A stretch of 22,602 bases of DNA from a bacterium (lineage in GTDB: Bacteria; UBA6262; WVXT01): contig DATKVN010000003.1 of the NCBI GenBank assembly GCA_035530055.1, positions 1-22,602 of the forward strand. The letters run 5' to 3'. Under the pieces are notes generated by a model. It made no database searches. It was given only the letters and a program-made list of their open reading frames with translations, and was not told where the DNA came from. Positions 11,559-18,285 of the stretch are shown here, one piece after another; the first letter of the stretch is position 1, and each line of letters starts with the position of its first letter. Both the position numbers and the translations under genes were made by a program.

Positions 11559-12335
11559 TCAGAAAGTAATCGCCTTGCCCCTGTCTTGTTTTTTCTTAAG
11601 TTCTTTTAAGATTTTTTGGTCTTCTGCAGAAAGTGTTATCTTTTCTAAAAGATCCGACCTTTTGTTTAAAGTGTTTTTTAGCGCTTCTTGTCTTCGCCAC
11701 TCTTTAATTTGGCTATGGTTCCCCGATAAAAGAAGGGCGGGAACAGACTTCTCCCTAAACCTTCGCGGCCGGGTGTAATGTGGATAATCTAATAATCCCT
11801 GGTAGAAGGAATCATTCTCAAAAGACTCTCTTTTATTTAAAACTCCTGGCAATATCCTTACCAGAGAATCGATAATTACCATTGCCGGCAATTCTCCCCC
11901 TGTCAAAACATAATCGCCAATGGAAATCTCATCAGTAATTAAGTTCTCCTTGACCCGCTCGTCCACCCCCTCATAATGCCCACAGATAAACAGCAAGTGT
12001 TCCTCCTGTGAAAGTTCCTTGGCTTTAGCCTGATTGAAGGTTTGTCCCTGGGGAGTCAAAAGAATAATGCGCACCTTACGTTTTCTTTTTCTACTACCTA
12101 CGATTTTTTCTACAGCGCGAAATATAGGCTCGGGTTTCAAAACCATCCCCGCCCCACCACCATAAGAATAATCGTCCACAACAGAGTGTTTATCTAAAGC
12201 AAAATCACGCAAATTATGGATGTTAATTTTAACAATGTTTTTCTGTTGCGCCCGCTTTAAGATACTTTCTTTAATTATTCTTTCTAACATTTGTGGAAAT
12301 ATAGTTATTACATCGATCTGCATTTTCGTCTTCAA
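11559..12335 (-). CDS. trmD: tRNA (guanine37-N1)-methyltransferase TrmD
   Basis: TrmD methylates G37 next to the anticodon, which prevents +1 frameshifting. The 258-residue product has all SPOUT trefoil-knot motifs: YGGGAGMV (58-64), LLTPQGQTF (92-100), CGHYEGVDERV (118-128) and SIGDYVLTGGE (138-148). The catalytic Asp lies in the linker before LLDYPHYTRP (about D175). The start codon appears to be TTG at 12335, directly after the rimM stop, with GAGGAG 6 nt upstream. The ATG at 12323 would give the more typical N terminus MQIDVITIFP but has no well-placed ribosome site. It belongs to the rpsP-khpA-rimM-trmD-rplS operon. Confidence 0.97.
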   Translation of the reverse strand: MKTKMQIDVITIFPQMLERIIKESILKRAQQKNIVKINIHNLRDFALDKHSVVDDYSYGGGAGMVLKPEPIFRAVEKIVGSRKRKRKVRIILLTPQGQTFNQAKAKELSQEEHLLFICGHYEGVDERVKENLITDEISIGDYVLTGGELPAMVIIDSLVRILPGVLNKRESFENDSFYQGLLDYPHYTRPRRFREKSVPALLLSGNHSQIKEWRRQEALKNTLNKRSDLLEKITLSAEDQKILKELKKKQDRGKAITF

Positions 12336-12875
12336 TTATAGCTCCTCAGGAAGATCAATTATCATTCTTTTTTTATTAATATTAATTTCCTTTACAAATT
12401 TTTTTAGTGCGGGAAATAAAATCTCTTTAGTCTCTTCTTTGATTACATAAATATCATTTGACCCTGTTCCAAAAATATCCACAATTTTTCCAAGCCTGCG
12501 CAGACCCGTTTTGTCTTTCGCAAAAACGTCCATTCCCATCAAATCTCGAACATAGTAAGCTCCCCTCGCCAAGGGAAGTCTCTTGCAAGCGACCTTATAT
12601 TTCTTCAACTGCTCTGCCTGGCTAATAGTATCATAACCAGCAAATTTCAGGATAATGAATCCTTTATGTTCCCTCATACCAAGTATCCGGGTTTCCTTTC
12701 TCTCCCCATCTGGATTCACTAAATAGACATTCTTCATGCTTTCTAAAAGACTCCTTCCGTCTCTGGTGACGAAGCTTGATAAGGACAGGTAGGAAATGAG
12801 TTTCACTTCACCTTTGCGTCCCTGTGTATTAACAATCTCTCCCAAAAAGATTAAATTTTTATCATTCTCTTCCAT
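12336..12875 (-). CDS. rimM: Ribosome maturation factor RimM
   Basis: RimM assists late assembly of the 30S head and binds uS19. The 179-residue product has the N-terminal domain with GEIVNTQGRKGEVKL (about 12-26) and a C-terminal PRC-barrel (about 105-178) containing YYVRDLMGMDVF and LGKIVDIFGTGSNDIYVI. The stop codon abuts trmD. The ATG at 12875 has only a moderate ribosome site (GGGGTG about 8 nt upstream), and this overlaps the last small hairpin (CCCA/TGGG, about 12887-12897) of the structured stretch preceding the gene. Unlike in most operons of this type, about 490 nt separate it from khpA. Confidence 0.95.
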   Translation of the reverse strand: MEENDKNLIFLGEIVNTQGRKGEVKLISYLSLSSFVTRDGRSLLESMKNVYLVNPDGERKETRILGMREHKGFIILKFAGYDTISQAEQLKKYKVACKRLPLARGAYYVRDLMGMDVFAKDKTGLRRLGKIVDIFGTGSNDIYVIKEETKEILFPALKKFVKEININKKRMIIDLPEEL

Positions 12876-12880
12876 TTTGC

Positions 12881-13317
12881 CAACACCCCAGCTTGGGCGA
12901 GACTCCTGTACAGACTCTTATGACGCGAAGCTTTGCTTCGCTACTCCTTTCCTCCTCCAAGCGAGGGAATTTAGTCAAGCGAGCATTAGAATTTTTAGCC
13001 AAAAATCGAAGATTGTAGCCGCAAAGCGAAAGCTTTGCTTCTTTTCAGCAGAGCTCGCTCTGCAGCTACTGAGATTTTTGGCGGTGGTCAAAGAAGATAT
13101 TCCCTTCGGGAATACTTCCATAGGGGTTTCACCCCTCTGGCGTTCACCAAATGTCCACCGGACATTTGCTTCTCTGTCCTCCGGGGCGCTCACCATCTCG
13201 CGCCCGTCGCTAACACGGAGCTCCTTATTCGTCGCTCCAGCGACCCCTTGTCTTTGCCCATCAGATTATGGGCAAAGACAAACCCCCTAATCCGCATCCT
13301 GATTGTTATCGGGATGC
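12881..13317. other. Dense array of stem-loops between khpA and rimM (candidate structured RNA or repeat cluster)
   Basis: Non-coding stretch of about 440 nt inside a ribosomal operon. Stems found by eye: 12925-12931/12935-12941 (7 bp); 12991-12996/13001-13006 (6 bp); 13021-13027/13032-13038 (7 bp, GAAA loop on the plus strand); 13048-13053/13058-13063 (6 bp); 13093-13104/13108-13118 (11 bp, one bulge); 13122-13127/13131-13136 (6 bp, extended by CCA/TGG); 13148-13156/13160-13168 (9 bp); a two-part stem 13179-13189/13200-13220 (GGGCGC/GCGCCC inside CTCCG/CGGAG); 13231-13236/13239-13244; 13248-13261/13268-13281 (14 bp, perfect); and 13294-13303/13308-13317 (10 bp). Loops are mostly 2-6 nt. Reading frames through it (for example 12975-13196 minus) look like translated palindromes, with no ribosome site or recognisable domain. 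Confidence 0.75.
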
Positions 13318-13362
13318 TTACAAAAAATTCTCAGCGAGTAAAACTAAATCCCGAGCCACCAT

Positions 13363-13593
13363 TTATTTAATGACCTCAATCGTGACTCGATGTCCTGTCT
13401 TCACAGAAGCAGCATTAAGCAATGTGCGAAGTGCTTTAATAGTCCTTCCTTGCTTGCCAATTACTCTGCCTATGTCTTCCTTCGCTGTAGACAGTTCCAA
13501 AATTATATTCTGTTCTCCTTTTACTTCTTTGACTTTAACCTTTTCGGGATTATCTACTAACTGTTTAACTACATGACTAACTAATTCTTTCAA
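13363..13593 (-). CDS. khpA: KH-domain RNA-binding protein KhpA
   Basis: The 76-residue single type-II KH domain protein belongs to the KhpA/YlqC family. These small RNA-binding proteins are encoded next to rpsP and are linked to cell size and RNA regulation in Firmicutes. The GxxG loop is GKQG (46-49) within IGRVIGKQGRTIKALRTLL. The start is TTG at 13593 with a strong GGAGG 5 nt upstream, and gives the standard MKELV-type N terminus. It lies 45 nt after rpsP. Its stop is followed directly by the hairpin-rich stretch. Confidence 0.95.
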   Translation of the reverse strand: MKELVSHVVKQLVDNPEKVKVKEVKGEQNIILELSTAKEDIGRVIGKQGRTIKALRTLLNAASVKTGHRVTIEVIK

Positions 13594-13638
13594 CTATTCC
13601 TCCAAAATTACATAATAATGAGTTTTGATGCCTGATAA

Positions 13639-13884
13639 TTATTCTTTTTCCTTGTGAATTTTCAATAAACTTTTTACCGTAGGTGAAACTAACGCACCTT
13701 TCTTCATCCAGGCTTTAATCTTTTCTTGAAAGAAAGCAACTCTTTCTCTGGCCTCGCGGGGATTATAATGACCAAGAATTTCTAATACTCGTCCATCTCT
13801 TTTCTTTCTCGAATCAACTGCCACAATAGTGTAGAAAGGCCGCTTATGTGTGCCAATTCTCTTCAATCTAATTATTATGGACAT
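13639..13884 (-). CDS. rpsP: Ribosomal protein bS16
   Basis: Small-subunit protein bS16, needed for 30S assembly. The 81-residue product has the family signature IIRLKRIGTHKRPFYTIVAVDSRKKRDGRVLEILGHYNP, in which RPFY and the YNP end are diagnostic. The ATG at 13884 has GGAGG about 6 nt upstream. It follows rpe by 54 nt with no visible terminator, so it may be transcribed with the upstream cluster. The ffh gene often found before rpsP is absent. Confidence 0.97.
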   Translation of the reverse strand: MSIIIRLKRIGTHKRPFYTIVAVDSRKKRDGRVLEILGHYNPREARERVAFFQEKIKAWMKKGALVSPTVKSLLKIHKEKE

Positions 13885-13938
13885 GCGCTTCCTCCTTTTA
13901 AATAGGAAATAATAAAATTGCAGTTTGGTACCTCTCGT

Positions 13939-14619
13939 TTATTTACTGGCGGATTTCTTCTGAGAGAGGTTACACGCTCGACGGAGATCGGCAATTGCTT
14001 TCCTGGGATCGGGTGAGCCGAAAATATACTCACCGCTAACCAGAATATTTGCGCCATTGTCTACTGTCGACCGCGCCGTGTTAAGGTCAATTCCGCCATC
14101 AACCTGAATATCTACATCCAACCGATTTTTTGAAATGTAGTCTCGAAGATGAGCAATCTTGGGTAAGACAGAACTAATGAACTTCTGTCCCCCAAAACCT
14201 GGCTCTACTGTCATCAACAGGGCCATGTCAATTTGATTTAAGTAGTTCAACAAAGACTCAACAGGCGTCTGGGGCTTGAGAGCCACTCCTACTTCCAACC
14301 CTTCCTTTTTAATTGCTTCAATTACCTCTCTAAGATTAATACAAGCTTCTGCGGAAACTGTAATAATTCTTGCTCCAGCACGAGCAAAGATAGATATAAA
14401 TTCTTGAGCATTCTCTATCATTAGATGGACGTCAAGGGGAAGTTTGGTTATCTTCTTTATGGATTTGACGATTTGAGGTCCAAAAGAAATATTAGGAACA
14501 AAGTGACCATCCATAATATCGAGATGCAACATATCAACTCCCGCTTTTTCAACCAGCCATATCGATTCCTTTAAGTTAGTAAAATCGCAATCTAGAATAG
14601 ACGGAGCAATCTTAATCAC
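13939..14619 (-). CDS. rpe: Ribulose-phosphate 3-epimerase
   Basis: Rpe interconverts ribulose 5-phosphate and xylulose 5-phosphate in the pentose phosphate pathway. It is a 226-residue TIM barrel. Metal and catalytic residues are in place: HLDIMDGHFVPN (H32, D34), VHLMI (H65) and QVDGGI (D174). The MTVEPGFGGQKF loop (136-147) and the phosphate-binding VSGEYIF segment are present. The start is GTG at 14619, overlapping the PASTA gene stop by 4 nt (GTGA), which implies translational coupling. It closes the priA-fmt-rsmB-PASTA cluster, its usual neighbourhood. Confidence 0.97.
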   Translation of the reverse strand: MIKIAPSILDCDFTNLKESIWLVEKAGVDMLHLDIMDGHFVPNISFGPQIVKSIKKITKLPLDVHLMIENAQEFISIFARAGARIITVSAEACINLREVIEAIKKEGLEVGVALKPQTPVESLLNYLNQIDMALLMTVEPGFGGQKFISSVLPKIAHLRDYISKNRLDVDIQVDGGIDLNTARSTVDNGANILVSGEYIFGSPDPRKAIADLRRACNLSQKKSASK

Positions 14620-15635
14620 AATTCTATCTCCCTAACCAGAATACTGTTAACAAATATTTTTGCCTTTGCTTTTCCCAAAACTTGTATGGGCAATGAAATT
14701 TTCGTTCCTGGAGAATGTATTTTATGGTAAACTTCCCTTTCACCTTGACCATCCACTACCACAATGAGAACATCTCTATCTAAAACTCCCTGGGAAACTT
14801 CATAATATACTGTTGCTTCGCGGATTATTTTGTGCTCTTCGCTTTTCTTTGCTACAGTTACTTTGACTATAGTATTTTCATCGACGATTTCACCCGTGTG
14901 AGGTTCTTGTTTTAAAATAGTGCCTTGAGGAACACTATCATTAACAGTTTCTTTAATTTCACCTAAGGATAAATTCATATCCCGCAATATTTTCCGGGCG
15001 CTCTTAATATTTTGGCCAAGCAGATTAACCATTAAAGGCACTTCTGCTTCTCTGGCTGGACCAAGGCTTATCACCAGATTAATCATGCTTCCTCGGGCAA
15101 CGATTTCTTCGGGTGAAGGGTCTTGCGCTATTACAAAGTCCTTTTTTATTTCCTCTGAGTAAATTCCTGTTTCCTCGCCCAGGACCAAGCCTGTCTGACG
15201 AAGGAGAATCTTTGCCTCGCGTAAAGACCTTCCTACAAGCTGAGAAACGAAAATAACCTGACCACCAGAACTAATGATAACTTTAATAACTTTTCCTTCC
15301 TTCACTACTGACCCTGGCAGCGGTTCCTGAAAAATAATACTGCCATCGGGTATATTCTCATTATATTGTTCGCCAACTTTCTTAATATATAAGTCCTGGT
15401 CACTTAAAATCTGGAAAGCCTGCCCCACAGTCCTTCCGGTTAGATCGGGAATCATAATCTCTTTCTTCTGATGAACAACTATCCCCATCAATTGGTTGAA
15501 GATGAGAACTCCAAATACTATAGAGGCAAAAGTAGCCAGAATGAGTTTAATAAATTTTTTTATCCCCTGTTGGAGAGAAAAAAACCCAAGTAACATAACA
15601 GAAATTAGAATTAAAATTCCTAGTATTGCTTTCAT
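14616..15635 (-). CDS. Membrane-anchored triple-PASTA protein without kinase domain
   Basis: The 339-residue product begins with hydrophobic segments at about residues 3-20 and 29-52. Three PASTA domains follow at about 60-124, 127-193 and 199-263, each with the usual DLTGRTVGQA-like start and a P-G turn such as QEPLPGSVV. A further beta-rich C-terminal part (about 268-339) is not recognised. PASTA domains bind muropeptides or beta-lactams in PrkC-type kinases and PBPs. No kinase or transpeptidase part is present, and no reading frame upstream supplies one. In many bacteria this spot between rsmB and rpe holds the PrkC kinase. The ATG at 15635 has AAGG about 7 nt upstream. A cell-wall sensing or binding role is an inference. 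Confidence 0.9.
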   Translation of the reverse strand: MKAILGILILISVMLLGFFSLQQGIKKFIKLILATFASIVFGVLIFNQLMGIVVHQKKEIMIPDLTGRTVGQAFQILSDQDLYIKKVGEQYNENIPDGSIIFQEPLPGSVVKEGKVIKVIISSGGQVIFVSQLVGRSLREAKILLRQTGLVLGEETGIYSEEIKKDFVIAQDPSPEEIVARGSMINLVISLGPAREAEVPLMVNLLGQNIKSARKILRDMNLSLGEIKETVNDSVPQGTILKQEPHTGEIVDENTIVKVTVAKKSEEHKIIREATVYYEVSQGVLDRDVLIVVVDGQGEREVYHKIHSPGTKISLPIQVLGKAKAKIFVNSILVREIEL

Positions 15636-15881
15636 AACTTAACCTTGCCCTCGCTTTACTACTAACGGAGATTCAAAAGATAGTTTGTGAAAGGCCTTAG
15701 GAATTTTAGCCAAGAAACGAGGACGACCTATTCTACTTCCAAGCAAAAATTTGTCTGACTCCGATTTATCGGAGGAGTTTATTTTTGCGCCCTCGAGAGT
15801 CGTTGCGAGGAAACGAAGCGACCGAAGCAATCTCGAGATTGCCACGGCTTCGCCTCGCAATGACATCTTTTATATCTCTTC
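15636..15881 (-). other. Spacer between rsmB and the PASTA gene, carrying repeats
   Basis: This 246-nt gap holds the compact palindrome at 15799-15864 and a second hairpin with the stem CTCCGAT/ATCGGAG at 15759-15774. No gene, promoter or terminator is clear. Confidence 0.6.
15799..15864. repeat. REP-like palindromic repeat
   Basis: This 66-bp palindrome has 12-bp terminal arms that match with one mismatch (GTCGTTGCGAGG versus the complement of CCTCGCAATGAC). The centre GCAATCTC/GAGATTGC is a perfect 16-bp inverted repeat. It shares the inner sequence of the 6651-6795 element. Elements with this GCAATCTC...CATTGCGAG signature recur in many bacterial genomes as REP-like repeats. Confidence 0.85.
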
Positions 15882-17243
15882 TCACATCTTCACCATCCGA
15901 CAAGCAAACATGCCATCCATGTGGTGACGATGAGGATAAATTTTCAAGAAACCATTTTCATCAACCAGTTCTTCTTTAGAAACAGGAAGATAGGGCTTAA
16001 CTGATTCCAGATGGAATAACGGTCTCTCCTTTAAGAACTTCTCAATAATTCTCTCGCCTTCTTCTGGTTCCAAACTGCAGACCGCATAAACTAAAACACC
16101 TTTGGATTTAACACATAAAGAGCCCTCGTCTAAAATTGCATATTGCACCTGGGGCATTTTAACCAGAGTCCCCCGATAATCTCTATTCCAACGAACCTCC
16201 GGCTGACTCTGGATAATTCCCAGACTGGAGCAAGGCGCATCCACAAGGCATCGGTCAACTCTTTTTGAGTAAAGGGAACTTACTTTAGTAGCATCCAAAA
16301 GTTCTGCTTTCACATTGGTTACTCCCAAACGCATACAGTTTTCTTTAATCATCTCCAATCGAGGTTTACGAATATCTAGAGCAATGATTGAACCTTCATT
16401 TTTCATAAGTTCTGCCATATGTGTAGTTTTTCCGCCCGGGGCGGCACAGGCGTCCAACACAGTCTCTCCAGGCTTAGGTGCAAGAATATAACTGATGAGC
16501 TGAGAACTCTCTCCCTGGACAGTAAACAGACCCTTCCTGAAGGATTTCAATTGAGTCAGAGAGACAAAATCTTTTATCTTTAGTCCTCCAGGAGCAATTG
16601 AACTCACCTCTACTTTTAAATTTTCTTTCTCCAAGGTAAGGATAAGCTCTTCCCGGGTAGTCTTCAGTGTGTTGGTGCGAATAGAAAGGGGAGGTGCTTG
16701 ATTATTGATTTCGCATAACTCTATTGTTTCTTTCTCTCCGAATCGCGACAACCAACGCGTAATTAACCATTGTGGATGAGAATAGGTTATGGAAAGATAT
16801 TGGGAGAGGTTTTTTTGTTGGTCAGGATAGACAATATCTTTTACATTATCACTAACTGCACGTAGTAGTGCATTGACCAAGGAAATAATACCAGCGTGCC
16901 CAAATTCCTTACTCATCTCTACTGACTCGTTAATTGCTGCGTAGGCAGGAATCTTATCAAGATACATTAACTGGTAAGCTCCCAACCTCAAAATATTTCT
17001 CACATAGGGGGATAACTCTTCTGTGTTTTGCTTGAAACGATAGGTATTCAATACCCAATCTAAAGTATTGAGATGGCGAATCACCCCATAAACCAATTCG
17101 GTAACCAGTGCCCTATCCTCTTTTGATAACTCGTGAGTCGAGAGCGCACTATCTAAAGCAATTCTGCTATAGGCACCCTTTACCTCAATCTTATATAGGA
17201 CTTCTAAAGCAATTCTCCTGGCAGATTTCACTCTTTCCCCCAC
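15882..17243 (-). CDS. rsmB: 16S rRNA (cytosine967-C5)-methyltransferase RsmB
   Basis: The 453-residue RsmB/Sun protein methylates C967 of 16S rRNA using SAM. The N-terminal NusB-like helical domain covers about 5-135. The Rossmann methyltransferase has motif I DACAAPGGKT (264-273), motif IV DAPCS (335-339) and motif VI YAVCS (386-390). The two cysteines are those used for catalysis and product release. The reading frame opens at a GTG at 17243, overlapping fmt by 16 nt. A second GTG at 17231 gives a 4-nt GTGA overlap with the fmt stop and has GGGGGA just upstream, so it may be the real start. It follows fmt as in most bacteria. Confidence 0.96.
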   Translation of the reverse strand: MGERVKSARRIALEVLYKIEVKGAYSRIALDSALSTHELSKEDRALVTELVYGVIRHLNTLDWVLNTYRFKQNTEELSPYVRNILRLGAYQLMYLDKIPAYAAINESVEMSKEFGHAGIISLVNALLRAVSDNVKDIVYPDQQKNLSQYLSITYSHPQWLITRWLSRFGEKETIELCEINNQAPPLSIRTNTLKTTREELILTLEKENLKVEVSSIAPGGLKIKDFVSLTQLKSFRKGLFTVQGESSQLISYILAPKPGETVLDACAAPGGKTTHMAELMKNEGSIIALDIRKPRLEMIKENCMRLGVTNVKAELLDATKVSSLYSKRVDRCLVDAPCSSLGIIQSQPEVRWNRDYRGTLVKMPQVQYAILDEGSLCVKSKGVLVYAVCSLEPEEGERIIEKFLKERPLFHLESVKPYLPVSKEELVDENGFLKIYPHRHHMDGMFACRMVKM

Positions 17244-18184
17244 ATATCACCAACTGTTAATCGGGCACCCTGAAGATAATCATAAGCCCTCTGAACAGAC
17301 TTATTTTCTGGCTGAACCCCAGTGACCAGAAAACTTCCTTCCCCACAAGCTACTACAAATCCTTCCCCCTTTCTAATTTCCACAATCTTTCCCGGTTTAG
17401 GAAAGCCTCCCTTGTCAGCCTCAACAGGTACTGGTATAATTTTAGCCTCTAATATTTTCACTTTCTTTCCACTTTTTATTTTAATGTAAGTTCCTGGCCA
17501 GGGATTAAGTGCCCGAATGCGATTGAGTATCCTACGAGATGAGTCATTCCAATTAATCTGACCATCACTCTTCTTCAACAATGGCGCATAACTGATGCCA
17601 GAGCTATCCTGAGGGTGACCAGAAACTCTCTCCTCCCTTATCAAATTGAGTGTCTCTCCCAGTAAAACTACCCCTGCTTCACATAATCTGTTCTGTAATG
17701 TTAAATAATTATCTTCAGGATCTATGGAAATCTTTTTCTGTAAAATAATGTCTCCCGTGTCTACTTCTTTTTTCATAAAGATCGACGATACTCCTGTATA
17801 AGAATTGCCTTCAAGAAGCGCCCACTGCACAGGAGCCGGGCCACGGTACTTAGGAAGCAGAGAGAAATGAATATTCACACAACCCTTTCTAGGAATATTT
17901 AAAACTTCAGATGACAAGACTTTTCCAAAAGCAACAACCACAATTAAATCCGGAGCTAACTCTTTAATATTTCTAACAAAATTGCTGTCGGCAATCTTTT
18001 CGGGTTGAAAGAGAGTAAAGTTTTTCTGTAAAGCAAACTTCTTTACCCCTGAGTACTCCAAACGATGTCCCCGTCTAGAAGGGCGATCCCCCTGAGTGAC
18101 AATGGCTACAATTTCGTCACTCTCCATTATCTTTCTCAAGAACTGGAGGGAAAAGTCAGGGGTTCCCATAAACAAGATACGCAA
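17228..18184 (-). CDS. fmt: Methionyl-tRNA formyltransferase
   Basis: Fmt formylates initiator Met-tRNA using 10-formyl-THF. The 318-residue product has an N-terminal formyltransferase domain: MGTPDF (6-11), NIHFSLLPKYRGPAPVQWAL (104-123, with catalytic N104 and H106) and VDTGDI with catalytic D142. The C-terminal OB-fold domain spans about 205-310. The start is TTG at 18184 with AGGAGG 5 nt upstream. Peptide deformylase (def), the usual partner, is not next to it and not in this window. About 100 nt separate it from priA. Confidence 0.97.
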   Translation of the reverse strand: MRILFMGTPDFSLQFLRKIMESDEIVAIVTQGDRPSRRGHRLEYSGVKKFALQKNFTLFQPEKIADSNFVRNIKELAPDLIVVVAFGKVLSSEVLNIPRKGCVNIHFSLLPKYRGPAPVQWALLEGNSYTGVSSIFMKKEVDTGDIILQKKISIDPEDNYLTLQNRLCEAGVVLLGETLNLIREERVSGHPQDSSGISYAPLLKKSDGQINWNDSSRRILNRIRALNPWPGTYIKIKSGKKVKILEAKIIPVPVEADKGGFPKPGKIVEIRKGEGFVVACGEGSFLVTGVQPENKSVQRAYDYLQGARLTVGDMWGKE

Positions 18185-18285
18185 CTTTTCCTCCTGGTCC
18201 AGTCAAGTACTTCCAAGTTTAAGATAGCATGAAGTGGTTTTTAATAATAACAAATTCTTTGTCTTTATACAAATTTTTTTTCCTC

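Noticed and set aside
12881-13317. CRISPR array or integron as an explanation of the hairpin cluster
   Set aside because: The hairpins differ in sequence and spacing. There is no regular direct repeat with spacers and no cas or integrase gene nearby.
12796-13370. Plus-strand frames of 164 and 111 codons and a minus-strand frame of 73 codons across the hairpin stretch
   Set aside because: Their sequence is dictated by the palindromes. They overlap rimM or each other antisense, have no well-placed ribosome site, and show no domain-like pattern.
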